From contig JAHIRQ010000162.1 of NCBI GenBank assembly GCA_018818645.1, forward strand, positions 1 to 36,887: a stretch of 36,887 bases of DNA. Reading direction: 5' to 3'. This document shows positions 25,002 through 34,633 of this stretch, piece by piece; position 1 is the stretch's first letter; each line of letters opens with the position of its first letter. The DNA is from Bacillota bacterium (GTDB lineage: Bacteria; Bacillota_I; Bacilli_A; Acholeplasmatales; Acholeplasmataceae). Made by a program: the position numbers and the translations under genes. Below the pieces are notes generated by a model. The model did no database searches. It was not told where the DNA came from and saw only the letters and a program-made list of their open reading frames with translations.

Positions 25002-28000
25002 TCACTTAATTGGAACTAAAAGATCTTTCTTGACCTTTCCATTACTTGTTGATATTTCTATTCCTTGGAACTTTGCATAATTTACTTTAACACCGTCGTC
25101 TAAATTGATTGAGATGTATTTGTTTGCCATATAGTCCAATACTTGACCATATTCAATTGCTTCAGTTAATTGCTCGATTATAATAAACCTTTTCCGTTCA
25201 AGTTGAATTTTATCTTTGTCTAGAGCGGACCCAATAATTTGATCTAACTCATTTATCTTTGTTCGAAGTATTGTGGTTGCTGGTTGAAAATAGTTGGCAT
25301 TTATCTTTGCAAGAGTATCATCTTTATACTTGTGCATATAAACTAAACACTTAAATCCGTTTTGTTTACCACTTGAAAACATCCAATAAATTGGTCGTTT
25401 CTGATAATTCTTTAAATGATCAAAATAAAACTCATCATTTAAATATCTATTTAGAGTTTCTTCGTTTGTTTCATTACTTTTTTTGCCAATAGATTCAGCA
25501 ACGAATTCGATATTATTTCTATAACAATCAACGCCAAAAAATCTCTTTATTAGCCTAATTATTTCTTGAGTTAACCCTTTTTCATTGCTCACATCATCAA
25601 ATAAAGTATATATCCCATTACTGTTGATATCATAATAAACAGCTCCTTTTGATCTCTTATGGCTAAACCCGTTATTTTCATTACTACTCTCTGGAAATCT
25701 ATTCATTAATATACCTACAAGATATGAAATTAAAGACTTTACTTCTAGGTTTTTTTGTGGCAATGTAATAGTTATATCATTATTACTAATATCGAAATCT
25801 AATATATCGTTGAATCCGTAAGTATTTATGAACATTTTGTTTAACTCAATTTCGTTTCTTTTTAATGTTTCAAATCTTTCATTACACAGATTGTAGTATT
25901 TTTCATAATTATCCCTTAATCTTCCAGGAATGTATAAACTATGACATATGAAACCCATAGAGGTCTCATAAGAATTCCAGTCTTGTCTTGATAACTCGAT
26001 ATTTTCTTTAACAAAGTAATTAACTCTTTCCAATAAATTATTATCAACTATCGTGGGAATTAATGCCAAACTTCCCCAATTATAGTGAAGACCAGGACAC
26101 AAGAATTGTGCGTACAATTGAAAAACTTTACTGTTTGCAATACCTAAGTAATAGTAGATATATTTTTCATTGTACACTTCCAACATAGGACCAGATGAAT
26201 CGCTTATAGATCCCTCTGGCAATAAACGAAATGAAATATTACCAGTTGAAACATCGGTATATGTTATACCACTTTTAAAATAATAGTTTTCATTACTCTT
26301 TTGATACTTTGGACTATCTTTTAGTTCTATGCCATTATTTTCATAATTTATTACTAAATTTAAATTCCCATACCATCTTCTAAATAAACCCCCTTTATTA
26401 AATATAAACCATTTTGTTGTTAATACTTTGTTAAAATCAACTTCATGCCAATATCTGACAAATCTATCATTATCACCAGTAGAAATTCTAACCCTTTGTT
26501 GTACATGATCAGAAAATTTGGATTTAGAGAATAAATCAATCGCAATGTCGCTAATCCAATAACCAAATACACTATCCGGAATTTTAGATAATAATGTTGC
26601 CGTTTTGATAAAAATATTATTAGAACTTTGATTATTGGCTTCTAAAAAAATCAATTCTTTATTAACTTGTTCAGTTAGTCGTACGAATTTGATTCTAGCT
26701 AAAGGCATCTTGCAATTTCTAATCACTGTAGTAACTGTTTGTACAACCTCTCCAGATATTTCCTCGAAAGCTCTACTTCCTAGATGAATAAAACTTTCCA
26801 TTTTATAATTGCTGAGAATACTAGTTCTCAAGTTTCTATATGTGGGTTGGTATATCCATGCTTGCATGTTAATTATGGCTGTGAATCCATTTTTACTTAC
26901 GAATCCGGTTTCCATAAACATAGCGAACATATCTGATTTGCTCGAAGGATAATAATCAGAGAAATACTTTTTCGGTTTTAGTTCTAATCCTGTTGAACCA
27001 ATATAGGGTGGATTCGTAATCATGACATCATACTTTGATGCAAGAAAAAATGAAGCTCTTAAAATTTCGAGAACTTCTTTAAACTCTCGACTAAAGAAAG
27101 TAGAAGTGAAAATATCGGGTTGGGTATTCTCTTTTTCATTGATAGATAGTTTTTTTCTAATAGACAAGTATTTTGCTGGTTTTACTTTTAATAATGAGCC
27201 AATAACCTTTGCATCATCAAATAAGTCTACGACATATTCAATCGACTTAATCTCATCATCAGATAATTGATTTTCGCCAATCCATTGCTTAGAGTTGTAC
27301 TCTTTAATTATTTCGAGATATTTTTTCCCGTTATAATTTGCATTCAAGATGGCTTTAGAATCGATAATTTCAAAAACCTTTGGTCTTACATATCTGTTTT
27401 CATCAAAAAATTTATTGTCAATCGATCTAGCTCTCATAACTAATGCAAAAGAAGCTATTTGGGTAGCTCTTTGGTCAATATCTAATCCTACAAGATTATT
27501 CTTAAAAACATGTTGTGGAATATCTCTTTTTGTATATCCTTTTTCGACATACATCTTAACCAACAAATCGAAGCAATACACTAATATATGCCCAGAACCA
27601 CTACAAGGTTCGATAATCTTGATATCTTCAGGATTAACATCTTTATATTTAATCGCTTTTAATTTCTCCTCAACTTCTGGCTCTTGTTCTACTTCTTCCA
27701 CGTAATATTTCATATCTGTCTTAATTGGGGAATTAGGATAACTTTCTAACCATATTCTACCTATTGAGTTCTCAGCCATATATTTAACAATCCAATCAGG
27801 TGTAAAAAGTTGTGTTACTGCTGGTAGTGTATCTTTCGTTACTATATTCTTCGCAGCAAATACTTCAGCCTTTTTATTAGCAATGTAAAACTGATATAGC
27901 CATCCAAGGATTTCTACATCTTCTTTAAAATCATTTTTATCAATTTCAATCAATTTATTGATAATTGTTTCTCCAAATAACAATGGTGCAGGTATGAAAT

Positions 28001-28535
28001 ATTCAAGATAACTCATACCCACTGAAAAAAGCATTGGCAGTGGTTTTGCTAATTCATTACATTGTTGAAAAAGAACATACCGGTATAACTCTTCATTATG
28101 ATTTCCTGAACTCAATAGTTGATTGCAATAAACCATGTCAAGTTTTAATTCGTCAGAAACTAAGGATAATTTGGATAAAATTTCAGGTAGTGTGTTAGAT
28201 TCAGTTGGAAATAGTTTGAACCCATGATCCAAATAATTATGAACTTCCATAAATCTTAAAGCGACAATACGATTGAACCATGTTGATGCAAATTGTTCAA
28301 TGGTATGACTAAAACCATCAGATTTGATTCTATTAACGATGTCTTCTCTTAGAGATTGAAATCCCTTTTTGAAAGTTGTTTCAATACCGTCAATGACAGT
28401 AATATCACCTTGAACTCTCGAACGTTTAATATCTGTTTCTGAATTAATGCCTATTTTCTTTAACGATATTTCGATTTGCTTTTCAAGGTTTAGTTTTGCC
28501 CAAGTGGCAAACTCTTGTAATTTTTTTTTATTCAT
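25002..28535 (-). CDS. pglX: BREX-1 adenine-specific DNA methyltransferase PglX
   Basis: 1177 aa, full length for the family. SAM-binding motif I is IIEPCSGSGHILVYCFD (307-323), followed by LVGLDIDQRATQIASFALVMRA (348-369). The catalytic N6-adenine motif IV is ITNPPYIGSTG (506-516). A long C-terminal target-recognition region follows (WHEVDFNKVLTTKWFIFNKGGLFRRWYGN, TYTDVSTGNISFRLLPEG, GLHYNWGSLALIP). PglX marks host DNA at an asymmetric hexamer, with the sequence set by the C-terminal region. AAGGGGG precedes the ATG. It ends in TGA. No poly-tract suggesting phase variation was seen. Essential for self/non-self discrimination in BREX. Confidence 0.96.
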   Translation of the reverse strand: MNKKKLQEFATWAKLNLEKQIEISLKKIGINSETDIKRSRVQGDITVIDGIETTFKKGFQSLREDIVNRIKSDGFSHTIEQFASTWFNRIVALRFMEVHNYLDHGFKLFPTESNTLPEILSKLSLVSDELKLDMVYCNQLLSSGNHNEELYRYVLFQQCNELAKPLPMLFSVGMSYLEYFIPAPLLFGETIINKLIEIDKNDFKEDVEILGWLYQFYIANKKAEVFAAKNIVTKDTLPAVTQLFTPDWIVKYMAENSIGRIWLESYPNSPIKTDMKYYVEEVEQEPEVEEKLKAIKYKDVNPEDIKIIEPCSGSGHILVYCFDLLVKMYVEKGYTKRDIPQHVFKNNLVGLDIDQRATQIASFALVMRARSIDNKFFDENRYVRPKVFEIIDSKAILNANYNGKKYLEIIKEYNSKQWIGENQLSDDEIKSIEYVVDLFDDAKVIGSLLKVKPAKYLSIRKKLSINEKENTQPDIFTSTFFSREFKEVLEILRASFFLASKYDVMITNPPYIGSTGLELKPKKYFSDYYPSSKSDMFAMFMETGFVSKNGFTAIINMQAWIYQPTYRNLRTSILSNYKMESFIHLGSRAFEEISGEVVQTVTTVIRNCKMPLARIKFVRLTEQVNKELIFLEANNQSSNNIFIKTATLLSKIPDSVFGYWISDIAIDLFSKSKFSDHVQQRVRISTGDNDRFVRYWHEVDFNKVLTTKWFIFNKGGLFRRWYGNLNLVINYENNGIELKDSPKYQKSNENYYFKSGITYTDVSTGNISFRLLPEGSISDSSGPMLEVYNEKYIYYYLGIANSKVFQLYAQFLCPGLHYNWGSLALIPTIVDNNLLERVNYFVKENIELSRQDWNSYETSMGFICHSLYIPGRLRDNYEKYYNLCNERFETLKRNEIELNKMFINTYGFNDILDFDISNNDITITLPQKNLEVKSLISYLVGILMNRFPESSNENNGFSHKRSKGAVYYDINSNGIYTLFDDVSNEKGLTQEIIRLIKRFFGVDCYRNNIEFVAESIGKKSNETNEETLNRYLNDEFYFDHLKNYQKRPIYWMFSSGKQNGFKCLVYMHKYKDDTLAKINANYFQPATTILRTKINELDQIIGSALDKDKIQLERKRFIIIEQLTEAIEYGQVLDYMANKYISINLDDGVKVNYAKFQGIEISTSNGKVKKDLLVPIK

Positions 28536-28546
28536 TATGAGCCCCC

Positions 28547-31500
28547 TTAGTCAATACTAATTTCATCGGTATCATCAAGTTCTTCTAGTAAACGCTTCTT
28601 GATTTCCTCAACAACTTTGTCTATATCTTCTTTAGATGCAATTTTTTTATTAGCGATTGTTACGAGTGAAGAAAGTCGAATATGTTTTGTCTTTCTTCCT
28701 GTCTCGGCTTTAACAAACAACGTTTGAATGAGTCTTCTAAATCCTTCTAAGTTACCACTCGATGACGTGATATATTGATCAAGGTTTTTAGCATCATTAA
28801 GTGTGTTAAAAAGACTAGTGTATCTAGTTTCTAGGTCTGAAAGCGTGTCTTCTACTAAATCAATCTTTTCTTGCTCTAATAATTTTGCTTTTGCTTCAAC
28901 TGCTTCATGTCTAATGGTGCTTAAGTCTTTTTCAAGTTTTTCTGTGGCTTTCTTTATTTTATCTTTACGAATTGCATCTTTAATCTGCTTGGTTTTTAGA
29001 ACAAGTTGACCTAAAATAACCATCTTACCAAATGGGTGGTCATCAGATAGAATGCTCATCATTTGACCCATAAAATCATTAACTTGTGACAAATCCTCTA
29101 ATAATCTGTTTTGTTGGTACCAAGAGTACATTTCTGAGGCATCATTATAGTTTTGCAGTTGAGCGCTACCTTGTTGATAAAAACTAAGAATTTCATCAAG
29201 ATGATCGGCATTATCCTCAAGGAATGTTCTTTTGGAGATAATTTGAGAAAATACATAGCTAGAATCATCGTTCTTTATAATTGAAGATAGTTCTCGATGT
29301 ATTTCAAAAATTCTATTTTTCCCAGGATAAGACTTACCTTCATATTTTATTTGAATATTTTTTAGTGCTTCAACTTTTATTGTCAGAATTTCAAGAATTC
29401 CTTTTCTTATTTTTTCTTCATTTAAAGGATATGTCTCGTTAAAAATAGATTTAACAATTTTTTTAACTTCATTCAGTGTTTCTTCATCTATTTTCTCTTG
29501 TAACTTAATAGATATAGAATCTACTTTATTACCACGAGCAAACTCATATTTATCTGAAGTGTTTGTAATAGATAGAACTTTTCCATGAATATCTAGTTTA
29601 ATCGCATTATGCTTCCATAAGACGCCAATCAAACCTTTAACATCCAGTTCTTTCCATCCATAAGGAGCTTTGCCAAAATAATCAATTAATGACTTAACTG
29701 TACTGCTCCTTGAATTACTCTTATCCGTTTTTAGTTTGGATTTTATTTCTTCATATGCATCTTTGTTGTCATCCAAAGTTTGCCAATCAGATAGCATACC
29801 CTCATCAGAATTAAGTTCATCGAGAATCGAATTAATTGATTCAAAAAGAGATTTCACTTTGCTTAATGCATAATATTTAGACTCAACCATCTTCTTTAAA
29901 GCATCAAAAACTCGCTCTTTACCGTCTTTAGAACCTAGTTCAAGTATAGTTCCATTTGAGTAGATATTTGCTGTTTTAATGGCTAATTTGATTGAATCTT
30001 CAGCTCTTTTTCTTCTGTGAGAAAGCTCTAAGGATTTCTTCTCAAGAATAGTTGCGATTGACGGCGACATGGTCGCTAGATGGTTTTGTTTGAAAACTGC
30101 AATCTTACTGGCATATATAAGTTCACTTATGTAGTTGCCATTTTGTAGGTCTATTATTAATACGTCTTGACCTGATGAATCCATTGCAAGTTGATAGGGA
30201 TCTGATATGCCATAAAAGCCTGTAACTACTTTACAAGTGATATTATTAGGATTATTTTGACCAATATTATGTGAATCAATGAAACGATTAAATGCGAACT
30301 CATACTTGCCATATTTTATCTTCTGATCAACTAAAATAAGTTCATAAAATAACTGTGAGATCGTACGAATGATTTCGCCTTCATCTTGTGCTGTATTATT
30401 TATTTGTCTGTTCACATCTTGCTCTTCATTAGTTAAAAAGTCATAAACATCGCCATTTTTTTGGATGAGTGTTTCTTCCTCTAGAGCTTTAAGTGATGTT
30501 TCAATCTTAATCTTAAGAGCAATTTTATCTTCGCTAATACTTGTAACCATCATCGTTGCAAGTCTGTCGAGATTTGCTGGCATTTCTTTGACATATTTGA
30601 TCATAAATAGCAGTTTTAATACACGTAAATCAAATTCGTTCAAACTTGGTTTTTGTGCTGCGTTTGTAAACACGGTCTTCACATCATAGTCGATAAAGTT
30701 ATCGACAGTTTGGTAAAAATCATCAAATGGCACCAAAACACCTAGTTCTCTATTTGCATACGATTTACTTGATTCTTGGAATGCATTAAGGAGTGATCTT
30801 TCGTTTTGTGATAAGTGCTTACCTTCAGTCATGCCATGGTCTCTAATCGCATTAAAGACTTTTTGAAGTAGTTCAAACTGGTATGAGACAAAGGGGTATA
30901 CATTTTTAAAATCATCTTTGCTGTGATAACCATTCCAAGTTGGTTTCGCATCAAAAATAATGAGATTTGCTAATCTTGCATCGTTTGTTTCGTAGAGAGC
31001 TTCTAATGTCGGCTTAACTTCATCTTTTTTATCAAGAATTCTCTTTTTGATAACTTCATCTGCGTTTGCTCCACTTAATAAAATGCGTGTGTCAAAACGA
31101 CCTTGAATTTTAGAAAAATTATCCCTTATTCCCATTCCACTATCAATCATTGATTTTAAATCTTGCTGGGATGTAACAACTACCCATGCTTTTCCGTTAC
31201 AGTACTTTCCTAAATCTTCAACACAGGTTTGAAGATTAAGCATGAGTTCTGTATTAGACCCTACAAATTGACCGACTTCATCCATTAAAAAAGCAACTCT
31301 AGTTTTATTGGTTTTACAATATTCATCAACAATTTTAGCGAATCTTTCAGTGGTCATTGAAAAGTTATTGACTTGGTCATCAAAATACTTTCTTGCTGAC
31401 TCCTCATCCATATCTCTCACATTAATAAGTGATTTAATAATATGATTTCTATTTAAAAATGCCTGGTTTCTACCATCTTTTTTCCAGTCTTTATTTGAGA

Positions 31501-32068
31501 ATTTATGGAAAACATTCATGAACTCTTCATATTTTGCTTCTTTAATTAGTTCTCTTTCCATATCTGCAACCCAAGGTGTAGTTGCGCTTAGCCCAACTGC
31601 TTCATTGAATGTGCGTAACATGACATCCATAATAGCTTGAGGTTTTGTTTTTGCTGTTGAGCCAGCCTTTGAATCTATGTTAAATATGACTACTTTTGTA
31701 TTTGAGTTTGCTGCCATGTTCATATCAGCAATGATGGTTTCATCTTTAATCTTATCGACAAAAAACTCAGATGCTGTTAATCCTGCAACTGATTTATTTT
31801 CTAATAAGTAGCCAAGCATCTTTAAGAAGTGTGATTTACCCGATCCGAAGAAACCTGTAATCCAAACACCCATTTTACTTGTTGGTGAATTGATAGATTC
31901 GCGGTATTTTTTAAAGAATACTCTGAAATGTTTTACAATTTCATTTGTTACAACATATTCATCAAGTTCTTGAAAAACCTTCTCATCAATCTCGTTTCCA
32001 ATGGTGACAACACCTTCAATGTTTCTATCAATGGATTTTTTAAATAAGTCTTTAATCTTCATATTCAT
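28547..32068 (-). CDS. brxC: BREX ATPase BrxC (PglY-like)
   Basis: 1173 aa from the ATG at 32068, chosen because GGGGAGAGG lies about 9 bases upstream and the start then follows the brxB stop by 4 bases; the longer frame from 32125 would run through brxB without a site. P-loop GVWITGFFGSGKSHFLKMLG (about 67-86) and Walker B RVAFLMDEVGQFVG (about 265-280) place it in the DUF6079 AAA+ group. The long C terminus has helical and coiled-coil stretches (KKATEKLEKDLSTIRHEA, EAKAKLLEQEKIDLVE). BrxC is a large ATPase needed for both BREX methylation and defence. Confidence 0.95.
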   Translation of the reverse strand: MNMKIKDLFKKSIDRNIEGVVTIGNEIDEKVFQELDEYVVTNEIVKHFRVFFKKYRESINSPTSKMGVWITGFFGSGKSHFLKMLGYLLENKSVAGLTASEFFVDKIKDETIIADMNMAANSNTKVVIFNIDSKAGSTAKTKPQAIMDVMLRTFNEAVGLSATTPWVADMERELIKEAKYEEFMNVFHKFSNKDWKKDGRNQAFLNRNHIIKSLINVRDMDEESARKYFDDQVNNFSMTTERFAKIVDEYCKTNKTRVAFLMDEVGQFVGSNTELMLNLQTCVEDLGKYCNGKAWVVVTSQQDLKSMIDSGMGIRDNFSKIQGRFDTRILLSGANADEVIKKRILDKKDEVKPTLEALYETNDARLANLIIFDAKPTWNGYHSKDDFKNVYPFVSYQFELLQKVFNAIRDHGMTEGKHLSQNERSLLNAFQESSKSYANRELGVLVPFDDFYQTVDNFIDYDVKTVFTNAAQKPSLNEFDLRVLKLLFMIKYVKEMPANLDRLATMMVTSISEDKIALKIKIETSLKALEEETLIQKNGDVYDFLTNEEQDVNRQINNTAQDEGEIIRTISQLFYELILVDQKIKYGKYEFAFNRFIDSHNIGQNNPNNITCKVVTGFYGISDPYQLAMDSSGQDVLIIDLQNGNYISELIYASKIAVFKQNHLATMSPSIATILEKKSLELSHRRKRAEDSIKLAIKTANIYSNGTILELGSKDGKERVFDALKKMVESKYYALSKVKSLFESINSILDELNSDEGMLSDWQTLDDNKDAYEEIKSKLKTDKSNSRSSTVKSLIDYFGKAPYGWKELDVKGLIGVLWKHNAIKLDIHGKVLSITNTSDKYEFARGNKVDSISIKLQEKIDEETLNEVKKIVKSIFNETYPLNEEKIRKGILEILTIKVEALKNIQIKYEGKSYPGKNRIFEIHRELSSIIKNDDSSYVFSQIISKRTFLEDNADHLDEILSFYQQGSAQLQNYNDASEMYSWYQQNRLLEDLSQVNDFMGQMMSILSDDHPFGKMVILGQLVLKTKQIKDAIRKDKIKKATEKLEKDLSTIRHEAVEAKAKLLEQEKIDLVEDTLSDLETRYTSLFNTLNDAKNLDQYITSSSGNLEGFRRLIQTLFVKAETGRKTKHIRLSSLVTIANKKIASKEDIDKVVEEIKKRLLEELDDTDEISID

Positions 32069-32072
32069 AGTA

Positions 32073-32663
32073 TTATTCCTCTCCCCTATCAATAATTGGA
32101 AATGCTCTATAGTAGTTATCATCATCTAATCGATCAAACAGTTTTAGATGACCTTTTCTAACAGAAAATCTGCCCGGATACATCATCACAACTGGATTCA
32201 TCTTAAATATGCTTTGTAGATTATTTAGTATGGTATGACTTCTGATGACTGGAAATGATTTTCCAACCCCTGTGATTAAAACAATATGTTTACCATCATC
32301 TGGAACTGTATCACTAAAATTTTGTAAAATTGCGTTACCGGTTTGTTCTAGGGCTAGCATAGGTTGAAATACCTCGTGTAACAGCAGTGACTTATCATAA
32401 TCTTTTTCCATATTCTTAATGGTATCAAAATAACCATTTTGTTTAATAACATCAATCATCATTTCATATAGATCAAATGCCACTATCTCTGGATTGTTCT
32501 TTACGGCTTTATGCACATCATCTCTGACTCTCATCTCATCTTTTGGGTCATAATCAAAAATGAAGAATTTCATATCACCAGCAGTTTTATTCTTATTCAG
32601 ATTCTTAACACTACTCATTTGACTTCTAAATTCATTTAGTCTTTGCCCGATAGTAAGTTTCAT
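32073..32663 (-). CDS. brxB: BREX protein BrxB (DUF1788)
   Basis: 196 aa. Matches the DUF1788 pattern: LNEFRSQMSS...KFFIFDYDPKDEMRVRDDVHKAV (about 9-53), DDGKHIVLITGVGKSFPVIRSHTILNNLQ (about 121-149), then VVMMYPGRFS. These proteins look like a degenerate P-loop or SIR2-like alpha/beta fold; the role is structural or regulatory within BREX and not defined. The ATG directly abuts the brxA stop (TAAATG), and GGGGGAACG lies just upstream inside brxA. Confidence 0.94.
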   Translation of the reverse strand: MKLTIGQRLNEFRSQMSSVKNLNKNKTAGDMKFFIFDYDPKDEMRVRDDVHKAVKNNPEIVAFDLYEMMIDVIKQNGYFDTIKNMEKDYDKSLLLHEVFQPMLALEQTGNAILQNFSDTVPDDGKHIVLITGVGKSFPVIRSHTILNNLQSIFKMNPVVMMYPGRFSVRKGHLKLFDRLDDDNYYRAFPIIDRGEE

Positions 32664-33266
32664 TTAACGTTCCCCCGATATGGCTTTCAGGTATTTATAA
32701 TCGCCAATCTGTTTAATATGTTTGGTTATATCTGGATGAATGATTAACTGCTTAACAAATATGTTTTTAATTTTCCTAATCCCTAGTGTTGAATCAACCA
32801 ACATTTTCCTGTACGCTTTCCCAAGTAATTCAACAGTAGTATTGCTCCATTTATTAACTACTAAATTATTTTCTCTCCTTGAAATGAAAAAATTATCGAA
32901 ATCATCCATAGAAATATACTTCTTATCACTTAAGAGTGCATCTCTATAAACTTCCGATAAAAATTCAGTAAAAAGAATGTCGTGTTTTGCTACTGCATAC
33001 ACAAGGATATATTTAGACGTAATAATGTCGGATTCAATGAATGATTTAAGCAAAAATTGATCGAGCTGAACCAGCCTTTGATAAAGGTGGTTTGTTATTT
33101 CTTTTCTTCTGCCTGGAGATTTTATTTGAAGTTTATTCTCAATAATACATTTTTGATAAACTTGATGCTTATCATTACCTTCAACAATCCACTTAGCAAT
33201 CAATTTCGATTTATTATAATGAAAAGGAACTTTCTTTATTTGTGACGTGATTTTTCGTTGACTCAT
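32664..33266 (-). CDS. brxA: BREX protein BrxA (DUF1819)
   Basis: 200 aa from the ATG at 33266; AAAGGGG lies upstream at good spacing, while the longer frame from 33314 would start inside the promoter. DUF1819 pattern: ETxxVA-type helical start with YNKSKLIAKWIVEG (about 16-29), SPGRRKEITNHLYQRL (about 51-66), YAVAKHDILFTEFLSEVYRDA (about 88-108), and DDFDNFF then WSNTTVELLGKAYRKML. BrxA is a small helical, DNA-binding protein of BREX. First gene of the operon, transcribed from the promoter at 33292-33320. Confidence 0.94.
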   Translation of the reverse strand: MSQRKITSQIKKVPFHYNKSKLIAKWIVEGNDKHQVYQKCIIENKLQIKSPGRRKEITNHLYQRLVQLDQFLLKSFIESDIITSKYILVYAVAKHDILFTEFLSEVYRDALLSDKKYISMDDFDNFFISRRENNLVVNKWSNTTVELLGKAYRKMLVDSTLGIRKIKNIFVKQLIIHPDITKHIKQIGDYKYLKAISGER

Positions 33267-33291
33267 CGCTAAAACCCCTTTCTTAATTAGA

Positions 33292-33320
33292 ATTATACCA
33301 TGATAAATCACCAATTGAAA
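33292..33320 (-). promoter_or_regulatory. Promoter of the BREX operon
   Basis: Minus-strand TATAAT (33292-33297) with extended TGG before it, a 17-base spacer and TTTCAA (33315-33320), a poor -35. The expected start is about 20 bases before the brxA ATG. A tandem pair of 10-mers (TTTAGGTTAG, TTTAGATTAG; 33345-33364) lies just upstream, overlapping the stop of the preceding gene, and may bind a regulator. No BrxR/WYL regulator gene is present in the window. Confidence 0.65.
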
Positions 33321-33354
33321 TAAAAATCGTTCCTTTTTTGATGTCTAATCTAAA

Positions 33355-34227
33355 CTAACCTAAATTTTGATTGCTAATAGCTTTTTTACCCTCTTTGATA
33401 GAAGCTACAAAATATGCATATTTGTTCTCTATTTTCTCATTTACTGTAGGTGTCGATTCTCTCATGCTACCATCAGGCATTGAATAGGTCTTGACCTTCA
33501 TTCTCTCATGGTAGTGGTAAAGGAAATACTGAACCATGATTTTGATATCATTATGAGTCCAACCTTCGTTTTCTGTCATCTTCTGAAATAATCGATCATA
33601 CTTAAAGAACTCTCTTTTATCCAGCTGAGTTAAGTACTTATCGTTAATCAAATATCTTGTGAAGATATGATTTTTAACGACTTCATTTTCATGAATAGAA
33701 TTGTCACTAGATAAAGGTGAATATATATCTTTATCTTTTTTATCATTTCTATTTCTTTTATCTGCTACATCCTTGGATATAGGCTTTGATATAAACCCTT
33801 TAATATCAGATATATTATTGTGTCCGATTTTCGTACCACTCCCGTCCGTTTTTCGGACCCCCTCTTGTTCGATAGTCAAACTGGGGGAGTCCGGTTTTCG
33901 GACGGGGTGTTCGATTTCACTATACATGAATTCATTGGGTATTACTTTGTATTGAATCATCTTCTGATTATTAAGATAGGTTTCATTCTTTTCAATGAGA
34001 TTTTTCTTAATCAAGCTTTTTAAAATCTCAAAGACAGTAGACCTTGCCTTAATTGATAACCTTTCTTGAATATAGCTAATTGCTCCATAATAACTACCTT
34101 GTCCATCTTGTGAATAAGAATATATCAGTGCATATACTCTCATCTCATTTGTTGTCAAACCCAGTTTAGTCATCCAGTAAAACTCAATAATATAATGATA
34201 ATCTGCAATCTCATTCACTAGAATCAC
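33355..34227 (-). CDS. Winged-HTH replication-initiator-like protein of the mobile element
   Basis: About 290 aa. The start is uncertain: a GTG at 34227 follows AAGGAAAGG; a TTG at 34251 and a GTG at 34218 are alternatives. Residues about 15-95 form a winged helix: FYWMTKLGLTTNEMRVYALIYSYSQDGQGSYYGAISYIQERLSIKARSTVFEILKSLIKKNLIEK, as in phage replisome-organiser and plasmid RepA-like proteins of Firmicutes. A variable linker (VRKPDSPSL, GVRKTDGSG) is followed by a helical C-terminal domain. It overlaps the excisionase-like gene upstream. This is standard cargo of integrative elements that carry large serine recombinases. DNA replication or transfer control is likely (inference). The linker DNA can form a long imperfect hairpin (33842-33905). 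Confidence 0.6.
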   Translation of the reverse strand: MILVNEIADYHYIIEFYWMTKLGLTTNEMRVYALIYSYSQDGQGSYYGAISYIQERLSIKARSTVFEILKSLIKKNLIEKNETYLNNQKMIQYKVIPNEFMYSEIEHPVRKPDSPSLTIEQEGVRKTDGSGTKIGHNNISDIKGFISKPISKDVADKRNRNDKKDKDIYSPLSSDNSIHENEVVKNHIFTRYLINDKYLTQLDKREFFKYDRLFQKMTENEGWTHNDIKIMVQYFLYHYHERMKVKTYSMPDGSMRESTPTVNEKIENKYAYFVASIKEGKKAISNQNLG

Positions 34228-34399
34228 TGCCTTTCCTTGTTGTCTTATCAATCAGTTTATTTAAGCTTGATTCAAAGACTCTGCATTGAGTCCCAATACA
34301 AAATGCTTTAAGTTTACCTGCTTTTATATACCGAGAGACTGTTTTTGTTGATACCTTAAGACGTTTTGCTACTTCGTTTACTTTCAAAAATTCATCCAT
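34211..34399 (-). CDS. Excisionase-like small HTH protein
   Basis: 62 aa. MDEFLKVNEVAKRLKVSTKTVSRYIKAGKLKAFCIGTQCRVFESSLNKLI is a MerR-like/excisionase-family helix-turn-helix (HTH_17 type). An AAGGATG site precedes the ATG. It overlaps the next gene by about 17 bases and is divergent from the recombinase. Such proteins steer excision of integrated elements or regulate them. Confidence 0.8.
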   Translation of the reverse strand: MDEFLKVNEVAKRLKVSTKTVSRYIKAGKLKAFCIGTQCRVFESSLNKLIDKTTRKGSDSSE

Positions 34400-34456
34400 G
34401 TTTTTATCATCCTTTCGAGTTGCTTTATTGCTATTGTACTCGGATGATTTGTTTTA

Positions 34457-34529
34457 TTTGGGGGTCAAACTGAAGACTCGTACACTTTTTTACGCATTTG
34501 TTTCATAAGTCTTCAGTTTGACCCCCAAA
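34457..34529. repeat. Perfect 22-bp inverted repeat between the divergent recombinase and excisionase genes
   Basis: The left arm (34457-34478) begins TTTGGGGGTCAAACTGAAG; the right arm (34508-34529) is its exact reverse complement; the loop is 29 bases. It is upstream of both flanking genes, so it is not their terminator. It may be an operator, a recombinase recognition site, or a transfer/replication structure. Confidence 0.85.
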
Positions 34530-34633
34530 GTATTCAATTGTCTCATGTAAAATGAAGATTAAATCAAGTTATGCAATACAAAGCATGAACTTTAAGGTAT
34601 ATAACAAACAACACTATTTGAGGAGGATTTACC

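Noticed and set aside
32069-32125. A longer brxC starting at 32125.
   Set aside because: It would overlap brxB by 53 bases with no ribosome binding site, while the ATG at 32068 has a strong one and conserved BrxC sequence begins there.
1-34400. Use of the Mycoplasma code (TGA as Trp).
   Set aside because: TGA ends abiEi, the viperin gene, pglX and others at exactly the family-expected C termini, with the next gene starting immediately.
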